From: UBA8517 sp964606975
GTDB taxonomy: Bacteria > Patescibacteriota > Microgenomatia > UBA8517
Reading direction: 5' to 3'
Length of the DNA stretch: 47,273 nucleotides
Assembly (NCBI GenBank): GCA_964606975.1
Contig: CAZSGY010000026.1
Location: 1-47,273, forward strand
A program made the translations under genes and the position numbers. Of this stretch, positions 23,431-32,809 are shown in pieces; positions within the stretch are counted from its first letter, which is position 1, and each line of letters starts with the position of its first letter. The notes beneath the pieces were generated by a model. It made no database searches, had not been told where the DNA came from, and saw only the letters and a list, made by a program, of their open reading frames with translations.

Positions 23431-26340
23431 GTGGACAAAACTTCAAATATCAAATTAAACAAAGAACAGACCGATGCTATAAAATTTGGTCGTGGGCCGC
23501 TTCTAATTATTGCCGGAGCAGGAACGGGGAAAACCACAGTTGTTGCAGAAAGAATTAAATATTTAATTTTAGGCAAGCACGCAAAACCCTCTGAAATCCT
23601 GGCCCTCACATTCACTGAAAAAGCAGCCAGGGAGATGGAAGAAAGGGTGGATATCGGACTGCCTTATGGTTACACACAAATGTGGATAATGACCTTCCAT
23701 TCTTTCTGTGACAGGATTTTAAGACAAGAGGCGCTTCATATAGGTTTGGACCCCCGATATAAATTAATGAGTGAGGCCGAAAGCATTCAATTGTTGCGGG
23801 GAAATTTGTTCAAACTGGATCTTAATTATTTCCGTCCTTTAGGGAATCCGAATAAATTTATAAGTGGAATGTTGCAGCATTTTTCAAGACTTCAGGATGA
23901 AGACGTAAACCCAAGCGAATACGTTGCTTGGGTAAATTCCAAATTCCAAATTACGAATTCCGAACAAACTGAGGAACAAAAATTAGAAAATTCTAAATTC
24001 CGAGAGTTAGCGAAAGCTTATAAAGCCTATGACGAACTTAAAGTAAAAGAGGGCTTGATGGATTTTGGGGATCTGATTACTAAAACACTTAAACTCTTCA
24101 GAGACAGGCCGAATTTGCTGGAAGTTTATAGAAAACAATTCAAATACATATTAGTCGATGAATTTCAAGACACCAACTTCGCCCAAAATGAATTGGTCAA
24201 ACTTCTCGCAGGGAAAAGCGGAAATATAACAGTGGTGGGGGACGATGATCAAAGCATCTACAGATTCAGAGGAGCAGCAGTTAGCAATATTATTCAGTTT
24301 AGAAAAACTTATCCAAAAACCAAAGTTGTAATCTTAACCAAAAATTACAGAAGCACCCAAGAGATTCTGGACAGAAGTCATGACCTCATTAGATTTAACG
24401 ATCCGGACAGATTAGAGGTTGTTGAAAAAATCGACAAAAGACTCAAATCGCAGGTTGCCAAGGATGGTGTGGAAATAAAATTTATTCACGCAGATCGTGT
24501 CGAAAATGAAGCAGACATGATTGCTAAAGAAGTCCTTCGGCTAAATACCCAGGACAATTATAAGTGGGGAGATTTTGCCATATTGGTTCGTGCAAACAAT
24601 CATTCTGAGCCGATAGCAAGGGCGCTTTTAAGAAACGGGATTCCTTATCAATTTTTGGGGCCCGGCAGACTTTTTAAACAACCTGAAATAATCGACCTCA
24701 TTTCTTATCTTAAAATCTTAAACAATTTTGAAGATTCGGTAGCTTTCTACAGAATCTTGTCTAATGATTTTTTTGACATAATACCGCGTGATATTGCTGC
24801 TATTGGAAATTATGCAAAAAAGTATAACCTGAGTTTATTTGAAGCTTCCGAAAAAATTGATGATATTTTTGTCGGCCAAGAAACTAAAGAAAAGGTAAAA
24901 AAGCTTTTGGCAATAATTAGAAAACACCTTGGTCTTATAAAGAAAGAAACTGCCGGGCAAATACTATATTATTATTTGGCAGACACGGGTCTTATACAAA
25001 AACTTTTGTCACCGGCTTCTCCCGGGGCCGAAACCAAAGCCAAAAATATTTCCAAGTTTTTTGACAAGCTTAAAACTTATGAAGTTGACAACGAAGACGC
25101 GACCGTTCCTGCTGTGGTCGATTGGTTAGATCTTTCCGTGGAATTGGGCGAAAGTCCCTTAGCTGCAAATGAGGATTGGACGGAAATCAATGCTGTAAAC
25201 ATTTTAACGGTGCATTCGGCAAAAGGATTGGAATTCCCGATTGTTTATTTGGCAAATCTTGTTTCACAAAGATTTCCAACTATCGAAAGAAGAGAGCAAA
25301 TTCCCATACCTGATGAATTAATTAAAGAAGTTTTGCCGGTCGGGGATTACCATCTGGAAGAAGAACGCAGACTTTTTTATGTAGGAATGACTCGGGCAAA
25401 AGAAAGACTTTACTTCACGGCAGCCGATTATTATGGAGAAGGAAAACGGGAGAAAAAACTCTCTCCTTTTATTTTTGAGTCATTGGGAGAAAGGGTAGCC
25501 GGTGCTGAAAAGATTGTGCCCAGAGCAGATCAATTGTCATTTTTGGATTACGGAATTCAAAAAAATACAAAAGAATTACCAAAAGAAGACTTCCATGTTG
25601 ATTATCTTTCGTATTCCCAAATTGAAACTTTTAGAACGTGTCCTTTGCATTACAAACTTAAATATATCTTAAAAGTTCCCACGCCTCCGCAGGCTGCAAC
25701 AAGTTTCGGAACGGCAATACACGCAACGCTCAAAAATTTTTATGAAGAATTAATTGCCGGGACAAAACCCAGCAAAAAGTTAATATACGAATTATTAGAG
25801 AATAACTGGATCGAAGAAGGCTATAAGAGCAAAAAACAGGAGGCACAGTATTTACAAAGAGGCAAAGATTATTTGAACGGATTTTTAAAGAAAGGATTTG
25901 ATCCCAAGAATTTGCCTGTTGCTCTCGAGCAGACTTTTATGGTCCCACTGGGTTCCGATTTAAGAATTGGGGGCAGAATTGATAGAGTAGACGACCTCGG
26001 CGGCGGACAGATTGAAATTATTGATTATAAAACCAGCGAAAAAATTCCGACACAAAAGGAGGCCGATCGCGATTTGCAGCTTTGTTTTTATGCACTCGCT
26101 GCCAGCAAGATTCCAACGGAGCCTTTTGGCAGACAACCTGAAAACATCAAGCTATCTCTGTATTTTTTGAATGAGCAAAAAAAGATTTCTTCTACAAGAA
26201 CTGCAAAACAACTGGAAGAAGCAGTCGGGGAAATTTATAAGATAAGAGAGGGGATGGAAAAGTCAGATTTCAAATGCAGTAATCACATATTTTGTCAGAT
26301 GGGATGTGAATTCTCACTATTTTGCAAATCGGAGGAATAA
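23431..26340 (+). CDS. UvrD/Rep-type helicase fused to PD-(D/E)XK nuclease with Fe-S cysteines
   Basis: 969 aa, GTG start. Helicase motifs: GAGTGKT (Walker A, about 29-35), VDEFQDTN, VGDDDQSIYRFRGA, NYRSTQEI, VHSAKGLEFPIVYL and VGMTRAKERLYF, as in SF1A enzymes. The C-terminal third is a RecB/AddB-type nuclease: GGRIDRVDD with D851, then D865-x-K867 (IDYKTS), and QLCFYA. Four cysteines fit an AddB-like iron-sulfur staple: C737 before the domain and C949/C955/C959/C965 at the end (one may be spare). It could process double-strand breaks alone, since no separate AddA/AddB or RecBCD partner is seen. It lies directly after rmuC. Confidence 0.88.
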   Translation: MDKTSNIKLNKEQTDAIKFGRGPLLIIAGAGTGKTTVVAERIKYLILGKHAKPSEILALTFTEKAAREMEERVDIGLPYGYTQMWIMTFHSFCDRILRQEALHIGLDPRYKLMSEAESIQLLRGNLFKLDLNYFRPLGNPNKFISGMLQHFSRLQDEDVNPSEYVAWVNSKFQITNSEQTEEQKLENSKFRELAKAYKAYDELKVKEGLMDFGDLITKTLKLFRDRPNLLEVYRKQFKYILVDEFQDTNFAQNELVKLLAGKSGNITVVGDDDQSIYRFRGAAVSNIIQFRKTYPKTKVVILTKNYRSTQEILDRSHDLIRFNDPDRLEVVEKIDKRLKSQVAKDGVEIKFIHADRVENEADMIAKEVLRLNTQDNYKWGDFAILVRANNHSEPIARALLRNGIPYQFLGPGRLFKQPEIIDLISYLKILNNFEDSVAFYRILSNDFFDIIPRDIAAIGNYAKKYNLSLFEASEKIDDIFVGQETKEKVKKLLAIIRKHLGLIKKETAGQILYYYLADTGLIQKLLSPASPGAETKAKNISKFFDKLKTYEVDNEDATVPAVVDWLDLSVELGESPLAANEDWTEINAVNILTVHSAKGLEFPIVYLANLVSQRFPTIERREQIPIPDELIKEVLPVGDYHLEEERRLFYVGMTRAKERLYFTAADYYGEGKREKKLSPFIFESLGERVAGAEKIVPRADQLSFLDYGIQKNTKELPKEDFHVDYLSYSQIETFRTCPLHYKLKYILKVPTPPQAATSFGTAIHATLKNFYEELIAGTKPSKKLIYELLENNWIEEGYKSKKQEAQYLQRGKDYLNGFLKKGFDPKNLPVALEQTFMVPLGSDLRIGGRIDRVDDLGGGQIEIIDYKTSEKIPTQKEADRDLQLCFYALAASKIPTEPFGRQPENIKLSLYFLNEQKKISSTRTAKQLEEAVGEIYKIREGMEKSDFKCSNHIFCQMGCEFSLFCKSEE

Positions 26341-26375
26341 TCATTAGTCGTAAGTTATTAAAAAAAACCTTTCTT

Positions 26376-26834
26376 TCAGCCGTTATTTTCCAGTTTTCTT
26401 TTTACACTTGTAAAAAGAGCCCAAGCATCAAATGCGCCAATGCCATGCCTGGCCGCATCCTCCTGATTTGAAGCGATTGCGGGAACACCCACTTGTCGTT
26501 GGTAGCTCCAATCTAAATACGTTGCGAAATTTTTTAGATCTTCATGTGTAGGCAGTAGGCCAGCCTGACTTTGGTGGACAATTTTTCCTGCCTTTTGCAG
26601 GATAGAATTAACATTTTCGGCTTCCAGTACTTCTATGTGCAGGACGCCTCTGTTATTTGATCTCGTTTGCAGTTCATCTGCGAAGGCATTCCCATCTTCT
26701 GTTATTCTTTTGCCAAGATTCTGCCAATTTGGTGAAAGCGGTTTGAGAAGTTTTCCTTTTTGGTCTCTTACCAAAAGGGGTAAAAGTCGTATATTTATTT
26801 CAGATTCCTGTTTTTCGGCAATTTTATCCGCCAT
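26376..26834 (-). CDS. Hypothetical protein
   Basis: 152 aa, soluble, no signal peptide or membrane helix. I do not recognise it. It has an acidic-basic mixed N-terminus, a middle region rich in Asn/Glu and a C-terminal segment with ARHGIGAFDAWALFTSVKRKLE. It overlaps the end of the FemAB-2 gene by 40 nt on the same strand, so it is probably the last gene of the helicase-FemAB operon. Overlap and family-free sequence leave some doubt, but the frame is long and in operon phase. Confidence 0.55.
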   Translation of the reverse strand: MADKIAEKQESEINIRLLPLLVRDQKGKLLKPLSPNWQNLGKRITEDGNAFADELQTRSNNRGVLHIEVLEAENVNSILQKAGKIVHQSQAGLLPTHEDLKNFATYLDWSYQRQVGVPAIASNQEDAARHGIGAFDAWALFTSVKRKLENNG

Positions 26835-27682
26835 ATTTTTTTGAATAATCGATTTTTAGTATAACATCCCGGGTAGATAACTTCGTAGCCTCCGAAAGAA
26901 TGCTTAAAATGGGTAAAACCAAGCCAGCTTCTGTTGGGGAAGCGTGGATCGAAAACGCCTTCAAAATCAAATACCTTATAGCCATTCTTTTTAGCCCATA
27001 GTATTCCTTGCCAGAGAAGGGCATACTGGGCTAGGGAAGTGCGACCCTCCTTATTTGTGAATGCTTGCCAATAATACGTTATATAGTTTGATTTATCGTG
27101 TGAAGAAGTCGTGAAAATCACTCCACCTATAATTCTGCTAACAATATTGTGCGACGCAAGGAAAAGGGAGTGAGATTGTGGAAAACTTTTCTTTAATTTA
27201 ATAAGCTGTTCTGCACTTGGTACATATCGGCGCAACTTAACGGAATTTATCCACTCCTCCCGGAATGTTTTTATTTCTTCGGGGGTTGAGTATTCTGCGG
27301 TTTTTATGCTCCCCCCTTTCTTAATTGCCTGCCTGGCGTCTTTTTTAAAATGCTTTAAGATTTCAGCTTTCGGTTGAGTTAGGTCAATTTGAAGAGTTTT
27401 GGAGGGCAAATATGTGGTTTTGGCCAATTTAAAGCCGGATGACTCCAGGTATCTGGCATCCAAATCGCTTTTAGGCTCGATTATAATTTGATAAACACCG
27501 TATTTTCGGCATAATTTGTTGACCGTGTCCATTCTTATTTCCTCCGGCCTTTGAAGTTTTAGAATAGAGCCTAAGAATGGCATCTTTTTTATGAAGTAGT
27601 TGATTTCAGCGATTCTTTCTACTGTCCAGCCAAGACTTTTGAGGTATTTAGCATAGGATTCGCTTTGTCTGATATCAAACAT
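26795..27682 (-). CDS. FemAB-type peptidyltransferase 2
   Basis: 295 aa. The GNAT-like FemAB fold is suggested by LQIDLTQPKAEILKHFKKDA with the RQAIKKG helix, and by a late EWINSVKLRRYVPSAEQLI and GYKVFDFEGVFDP segment. FemAB enzymes add amino acids from aminoacyl-tRNA to the peptide of lipid II to make cross-bridges. The ATG at 27682 overlaps the stop of the upstream copy (TGATG), so translation is coupled; a TTG one codon earlier is unlikely. This copy is shorter and more diverged than the one upstream, so the two may add different residues. Confidence 0.8.
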   Translation of the reverse strand: MFDIRQSESYAKYLKSLGWTVERIAEINYFIKKMPFLGSILKLQRPEEIRMDTVNKLCRKYGVYQIIIEPKSDLDARYLESSGFKLAKTTYLPSKTLQIDLTQPKAEILKHFKKDARQAIKKGGSIKTAEYSTPEEIKTFREEWINSVKLRRYVPSAEQLIKLKKSFPQSHSLFLASHNIVSRIIGGVIFTTSSHDKSNYITYYWQAFTNKEGRTSLAQYALLWQGILWAKKNGYKVFDFEGVFDPRFPNRSWLGFTHFKHSFGGYEVIYPGCYTKNRLFKKIWRIKLPKNRNLK

Positions 27683-28659
27683 CAAAATCTATTTTTGGAC
27701 AACCCTGCCTTGGCTAAAGTTTTAAGGATTTTCCAACGAATTTGCTCCGCTACTCTATAGATCCGATAGGCCGGCTTATTTATCACCAAATCCCATGTTC
27801 CCAAAAATTCCACAACTTTAGGGCCGTAACCTTCTTTAAATTTAGTAAATCCCTTTCCTTCTTCCCTCCCCCATAAGTCAAAAGTCTTGAGATTGAGATT
27901 GCGACCGAATTTAATTGCTTCCCACATAATTAAATTATTTGCCATAACCCCCTTATACTTTTCGGTAGATGCTCCGTATGGATAATAAAGAAAATCTTTC
28001 CAGGAAAAAAGTATCCAAGTAGTAATAATTTCCCCGTTATAAGTTGCCGTTAGTAGGTGGGCTATGCCGGCTTCTCTTAAAATTTTCCACATAAGCTTAT
28101 GGTATCTTTCAGAGTGTGCGTAAAAAGCTTGTCTTTGTGTTGTCTCACGGGTTAGGTCTAAGTATTTTTTGAAAGCTTTATCGGAATTATCTTCCTGAAC
28201 TTTTACTCCTTTTCTTTCGGCCAGGCGGATGTTGTAACGGGTCTTGGTGCTAAAACTTTTCAAAAGTTCATCCTCGGATTTGGTTAAATCAATCCAAAAG
28301 GTGGTCGGGGTAAAAAATCTTTTACCGGGTACGGCCCCGTTACGTATTAGGATTTTTTCTAGTTTGGATTTGTTTGTACCTTGTGATCTGGGAATTGGAA
28401 TTTCCCAACCGACGTTTGGTTCTAATTTAATAAAAACAATATTATTGTCTCCCGCAATCTTTTTTAGTCCGGTTAACATTTCCTGGCTGGGAGCCGGACC
28501 TTTTTCAAAGATGGCCAGTTTATAGTTTGTCAGAGGAATTTTGTGAACGGTTAAGATTCCCCATGGGGTTTTCAAAACTTCGTTGCCCCATTCTTTTCTA
28601 AAATTTCCCCAAAAGGTTGTTTGCAGGGGATGTGTTGAAATGGCATCAATTTTATTCAT
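27682..28659 (-). CDS. FemAB-type peptidyltransferase 1
   Basis: 325 aa. Motifs of the FemX/FemAB family: FWIDLTKSEDELLKSFSTKT followed by RYNIRLAERKGV, then the GNAT-like second half with TTWILFSWKDFLYYPYGAS and FDLWGREEG. It would transfer an amino acid from a tRNA to the lipid II peptide on the inner face of the membrane. Its start lies inside the end of the PcrA-type helicase gene (8 nt overlap), and it overlaps FemAB-2 by one base, giving a tight helicase-FemAB-FemAB unit. Confidence 0.85.
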   Translation of the reverse strand: MNKIDAISTHPLQTTFWGNFRKEWGNEVLKTPWGILTVHKIPLTNYKLAIFEKGPAPSQEMLTGLKKIAGDNNIVFIKLEPNVGWEIPIPRSQGTNKSKLEKILIRNGAVPGKRFFTPTTFWIDLTKSEDELLKSFSTKTRYNIRLAERKGVKVQEDNSDKAFKKYLDLTRETTQRQAFYAHSERYHKLMWKILREAGIAHLLTATYNGEIITTWILFSWKDFLYYPYGASTEKYKGVMANNLIMWEAIKFGRNLNLKTFDLWGREEGKGFTKFKEGYGPKVVEFLGTWDLVINKPAYRIYRVAEQIRWKILKTLAKAGLSKNRF

Positions 28660-30562
28660 TGTTGTGCCCTAAGTATTTCTCAATGATATCATCAAATGTT
28701 CCTTTGGTGTCATCCACGGCCTCAAATTCGAAGCTGTTTATTGGTTTTAAACTTTCCCCCACTTCTTCAAGCAAGCTTTCGGGGATATCTGTTATAAACC
28801 TACTGGGCGGGTTGCTGATGCGCTCCCCGAAATATAGACGGGAGTTTGCATATAACAGGTAAAGCAAATCTTTTGCTCTGGTGATGCCGACATATGCCAA
28901 GCGTCTTTCCTCTTCCATTTGAGCGTTGTCCATTAAGCTTCGGCTATGGGGAAAAAGACCTTCCTCCATGCCTACAATAAATACAATTGGAAACTCCAGC
29001 CCCTTAGCAGCATGCAAGGTCATTAAAGTTATTGAATCTTTGTGTTGGAGGTTGCCGACGATGTGTTTACTTGAATCCTGGGACGTTTCCACTAAAGTAA
29101 CATTTTCCAAAAATTCATTAACATCTGGGAATTCCGTGGCCACGCTTCTAAGCTCCTTTAAATTTTCAAGACGGGCGATATTTTCCTCGGACTCTTTTTG
29201 GAAAAGAGCAAGATAATCCGTTTTCTGGATAACCACATCAAGGATATCAAGGGTCGTCAGTCCGCCCAGATCCGGATTTTCCACCCTGAAAGTTTCAAGT
29301 TTTTGAAACCTTCTTACTCCGATTTTTTCAATTCTGTTTTTTGAAACGGTATCTTTGGGATTATTCAGGTAGCGTATAAAAGCCAAAACGTCCTTAATTT
29401 CTTTTCGGTCATAAAATTTTACGCCCCCCACAAGAATATATGGAATTCCTGCGTGTAAAAATGCTTCCTCCAAAACGCGGGATTGGGCATTGGTACGGTA
29501 CAGAATTGCAATATCCCGATAACTAAGTTTACCGTTTGAGTCTCGGATCAATGTCTTTGCCTCATTGACTATAAAATCCGCCTCATCAAAACCGTTTCTG
29601 GCCGCATAGATTTTAATTCTCGAACCCTTTTCTTTTTCTGTCCAGAGTTTGAGAATTGGATGGCTTGTATTTTTGGAAATAACTAAATTAGCGGCATCTA
29701 AAATATTTTGTGTCGAACGATAATTTTGTTCCAAATTAACCACTTTAATATCTGGGTAGTCCTGTATTAGGTAATTAATATTTCGATAGTCTGCACCGCG
29801 CCAGGAATATATTGATTGGGAAGCGTCTCCGACGGCAGTGATGTTATTTCCCTGTCCGACTAAAAGTTTTGTTAAAACATATTGAATTTTGTTTGTATCC
29901 TGCCATTCGTCGACGAAAATGTGTGTGAGCCGTGCCCGCCATTTTTCTAAGACATCCGGAACTTCTCTATACAACTGAACAGTTTTGATCAATAAATCGT
30001 CAAAATCCAGAGCACCGATATGTCTAAGTGCTTTCTCATACTCAATGTAAACCTTGGAAGCGATATCCTGCCAGTCACTTCTAACAAAATTGACATATTC
30101 TGCCGGAGAAAGCATTTGGTTTTTGGCTTCGCTTATGCCGTTTAAAATTGAAGCCGGATTATACCGATCTGTAGAAATATTAAGACGCTCCATAATATCT
30201 TTGACCTCTTCTTTTTGATCACTGTCATCATAGATAACAAAATTTTTTGGGACTCCGATTTCTGTACCGTCAATTCTTAAGACCTTTGCGCAAAACGAAT
30301 GAAAAGTGCCGGTTGTCGGAGAGTTGCCGGCAGTAAGAGCCAGGATTCTTTCTTTCATCTCACTGGCTGCCTTGTTAGTGAATGTTAGAAGCAGTGCGTT
30401 CTCGGGTCTGATTAAGTTTTTTTCGATAAAGTAAGCTACGCGATGTGTTAAAACTTTGGTTTTCCCCGACCCTGCTCCCGCCAAAACTAAAAGCGGTCCG
30501 TGGGTGTAGGTAACCGCCTCTTTTTGTTCTTTATTCAAACCGGCTATACTAGTATCTAACAT
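28652..30562 (-). CDS. ATP-dependent DNA helicase, UvrD/PcrA type
   Basis: 636 aa. Full SF1A set: GAGSGKT (Walker A, about 28-34), VDEWQDTN, VGDASQSIYSWRGAD, NYRSTQNILDAAN, LMTLHAAKGLEFPIVFI and YVGITRAKDLLYLL. Shorter than E. coli UvrD (720 aa), missing the C-terminal tail that binds RNA polymerase, but otherwise normal. It unwinds DNA in excision and mismatch repair and removes recombinase filaments. Its ATG and that of the divergent LCP gene overlap as CATG at 30560-30563. A TAGAAT 8 nt upstream (30571-30576, minus) is its likely -10 and lies inside the LCP reading frame. Confidence 0.92.
   Translation of the reverse strand: MLDTSIAGLNKEQKEAVTYTHGPLLVLAGAGSGKTKVLTHRVAYFIEKNLIRPENALLLTFTNKAASEMKERILALTAGNSPTTGTFHSFCAKVLRIDGTEIGVPKNFVIYDDSDQKEEVKDIMERLNISTDRYNPASILNGISEAKNQMLSPAEYVNFVRSDWQDIASKVYIEYEKALRHIGALDFDDLLIKTVQLYREVPDVLEKWRARLTHIFVDEWQDTNKIQYVLTKLLVGQGNNITAVGDASQSIYSWRGADYRNINYLIQDYPDIKVVNLEQNYRSTQNILDAANLVISKNTSHPILKLWTEKEKGSRIKIYAARNGFDEADFIVNEAKTLIRDSNGKLSYRDIAILYRTNAQSRVLEEAFLHAGIPYILVGGVKFYDRKEIKDVLAFIRYLNNPKDTVSKNRIEKIGVRRFQKLETFRVENPDLGGLTTLDILDVVIQKTDYLALFQKESEENIARLENLKELRSVATEFPDVNEFLENVTLVETSQDSSKHIVGNLQHKDSITLMTLHAAKGLEFPIVFIVGMEEGLFPHSRSLMDNAQMEEERRLAYVGITRAKDLLYLLYANSRLYFGERISNPPSRFITDIPESLLEEVGESLKPINSFEFEAVDDTKGTFDDIIEKYLGHNNE
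30550..30555 (+). promoter_or_regulatory. Possible -10 box of the LCP gene
   Basis: TAGTAT ends 5 nt before the ATG at 30561; TATACT at 30545-30550 is an overlapping alternative. Both lie within the first codons of the divergent helicase gene. Confidence 0.4.
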
Positions 30563-31655
30563 GCTTGATCATTCTACAGTACTTTCTAACGTACCGAAAA
30601 GAGATGTTTCCGGAAAATCCAAATGGAAAAGAGCCGGTAAGGTTATCCTATTTTCATTCCTGACCTTGTTTTTAATTATTTTTCTGGGAATAGGGGTGTT
30701 TTTTATCAGGTTCCCTATGTTTGCCAAGGCGGCTTATAATTTTGTTGCCTTGCCCAAAAACCCAATTTCTTCCGGCAGCGGATATGTAAACATTTTAGTT
30801 ATGGGTAAGTCCGGGGGAAGTCATGAGGGTTCAGAACTAACAGATTCGATGCTTATTATTTCGCTTCCATTGGAGGGAATGTCTAAAATTACAACGGTTT
30901 CCATTCCCCGCGATATTTGGATTCCTGAACTTAGAGCCAAAATAAATTCAGTTTATTACTGGGGTAAAGAAGGAACACCCTATTTTAAGGTCGAAGAAAC
31001 GGGTGGAGGAATTTCATTTGCTAAAAAAATAACAGGAGGAGTCATCGGACAGCAGATTGATTATGGTGTAGTAGTTGATTTCTCTGCCTTTAAAGATACC
31101 GTGGACGCCATTGGTGGAATTGAAGTAAATGTTGAAAGAGGTTTTATAGACAAGCTCTATCCGATAGAGGGAAAAGAAAATGACATGTGTGAAGGAGATT
31201 CTACCTATGCCTGCCGGTATGAAGAAGTGGTTTTTGATTCAGGTTTGCAGCAGATGGACGGGGAGACTGCTTTGAAATTTGTTCGTTCGCGCCACGCCGA
31301 AGGAGATGAGGGCACTGACATTGCCAGAGAGGCCAGACAACAAAAAGTAATTAAATCGATAGAAAATAAAATTATGTCAAAAGACGTCTTGTTTTCGCCC
31401 GGGAAGATTGCAAACATTTTTGATATTGCTGAAAAATATGTTGAGACCGACATAGACATTCCGACCGCCGGGATATTGGCCAGGTTGACTTATGAAAGCA
31501 GAAATAATGTTTCTCAAAACGTCTTGCCCGAAGACTTGTTGGTGAATCCCAAACCCAGCAAGGATTATGACAACTTGTATGTGTTTATCCCTAAAGCGGG
31601 CAACGGGAAGTGGGAAGAAATTCAGAACTGGTTTAGAGTTGTCAATGGCGACTAA
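30561..31655 (+). CDS. LytR-CpsA-Psr (LCP) family protein
   Basis: 364 aa. A basic N-terminus, a transmembrane helix at about residues 27-50, and the LCP core: YVNILVMGKSGG, LTDSMLIISL and TTVSIPRD with the conserved Arg-Asp that hold the polyprenyl pyrophosphate, then FVRSRHAEGDEGTDIAR. LCP enzymes attach undecaprenyl-linked polymers to peptidoglycan. This fits the WecA/TagO, UbiA, GT2 and GT-C genes in 14-20 kb, which would make such a polymer. It overlaps the next gene on the opposite strand by 4 nt. Confidence 0.92.
   Translation: MLDHSTVLSNVPKRDVSGKSKWKRAGKVILFSFLTLFLIIFLGIGVFFIRFPMFAKAAYNFVALPKNPISSGSGYVNILVMGKSGGSHEGSELTDSMLIISLPLEGMSKITTVSIPRDIWIPELRAKINSVYYWGKEGTPYFKVEETGGGISFAKKITGGVIGQQIDYGVVVDFSAFKDTVDAIGGIEVNVERGFIDKLYPIEGKENDMCEGDSTYACRYEEVVFDSGLQQMDGETALKFVRSRHAEGDEGTDIAREARQQKVIKSIENKIMSKDVLFSPGKIANIFDIAEKYVETDIDIPTAGILARLTYESRNNVSQNVLPEDLLVNPKPSKDYDNLYVFIPKAGNGKWEEIQNWFRVVNGD
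30571..30576 (-). promoter_or_regulatory. -10 box of the PcrA-type helicase gene, leaderless
   Basis: TAGAAT on the minus strand, preceded by TG, ends 8 nt before the ATG at 30562. It lies within the start of the divergent LCP gene. Confidence 0.5.
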
Positions 31656-32809
31656 AAACTCACCCAGCCAAATTTATTAATCCAAAGAACGCCCCACAAA
31701 TTAATCAATATAGACACACTCAAAAGCAGCCAGTGGTGCCAGGCAGGATTTTTTGAACCGAGAGCGTTTACTATTAGCAGAAGCACTAGAGGGTAAAAAT
31801 CAACTGCATATCTATAACCAAATTGGGTAAAACCTGTTCCTCCGTGGATAAAGATAACAAATGCGATTAAAAAAATGGACACCCAAGTAAAAAGATTTAT
31901 CCTCGATTTTAATGGTGCACCAAACGCATAAATAAACGCCGGACTGGTGATAAATATTGAGAGGCCTGCCCAGGACGGCGTGATGTAAGGAAATTCATTT
32001 TTGAGTATTGGGGTAGAAAAAAACATCACTTTAAAATTTGGCCAAATATAAGAAAGGTCAAAAATACCGTTTTTATACCATGGCTCACTGAGCACGCCCG
32101 GAATGAGTCCGTAACCGGTTTCAAAAAAACTACCGAATCTCAGGTAGTTGTACAACGCAAAAAAAACACCGAAAAAAGAAAGACCTAGCAATATTTTCAG
32201 ATAATTTTTGTTTAAATAAAGAATTAGCGGTAAAGCCAGAATTGTTTGGATTCTCGATAAAAACGCAAAACCAAAATATAGAACTACCAAATACCATCTT
32301 TTCTTGTTTAAAGATTCGTAGATCGTTAAAGTTAGAAACAAAAATGCAGAAACTTGTCCGAGATACCAGACGGATCCAGTTGATGCCAAAAACCAAAGAA
32401 TATTTCCGAAAGCTGTCAATAAAAACACCCAAAGAGAGGTTAGTTTGTTTGAAGTTTTTTTGTATGCTATAAGAGCCCAGATAAAAGCTGCCAATGCCCC
32501 CATGATGTGAGCCAGTATCTGTTGCTGAAAATTTTGGTTTAGGATGAGAAGAAAAGGAATTGCGACTATTGCCGGTGCCGGAGGGTAAACAACTGCGAAT
32601 TTGTTCGTTCCGATGGGAATAAGCTCGTTTAACCACGGAGGGTTGTCTGTTAAATAATATTTTCCCTGCAAAAATGCAGTTCCAAGCCTGGTAAAATAGT
32701 CATAAGGGGTTCGTCCGGCCGAAGTCGCTAAATAAATAAAAAATGTTACGACAGTCAGTATTATTAGAAATATATGCCAGGAAGTAAGATTTTTTAGCTT
32801 TTGAAGCAT
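31652..32809 (-). CDS. Polytopic membrane protein, GT-C-like
   Basis: 385 aa, nine to eleven membrane segments. After the first helix there is GRTPYDYFTRLGTAFLQGKYYL and then NKFAVVYPPAPAIVAIP; the acidic residue and YPP(A)P loop recall the GT39/GT87 type of GT-C transferases, but no clean catalytic DD/DE motif stands out. A membrane glycosyltransferase is the best guess. Its ATG overlaps that of the divergent gene at 32808 (CATG), and its stop overlaps the LCP stop by 4 nt. Confidence 0.6.
   Translation of the reverse strand: MLQKLKNLTSWHIFLIILTVVTFFIYLATSAGRTPYDYFTRLGTAFLQGKYYLTDNPPWLNELIPIGTNKFAVVYPPAPAIVAIPFLLILNQNFQQQILAHIMGALAAFIWALIAYKKTSNKLTSLWVFLLTAFGNILWFLASTGSVWYLGQVSAFLFLTLTIYESLNKKRWYLVVLYFGFAFLSRIQTILALPLILYLNKNYLKILLGLSFFGVFFALYNYLRFGSFFETGYGLIPGVLSEPWYKNGIFDLSYIWPNFKVMFFSTPILKNEFPYITPSWAGLSIFITSPAFIYAFGAPLKSRINLFTWVSIFLIAFVIFIHGGTGFTQFGYRYAVDFYPLVLLLIVNALGSKNPAWHHWLLLSVSILINLWGVLWINKFGWVSF

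Noticed and set aside
30561..31655. Phage or mobile-element content near the helicases
   Set aside because: No integrase, transposase, terminal repeat or phage structural gene is seen anywhere in the window; helicases and LCP are chromosomal types.
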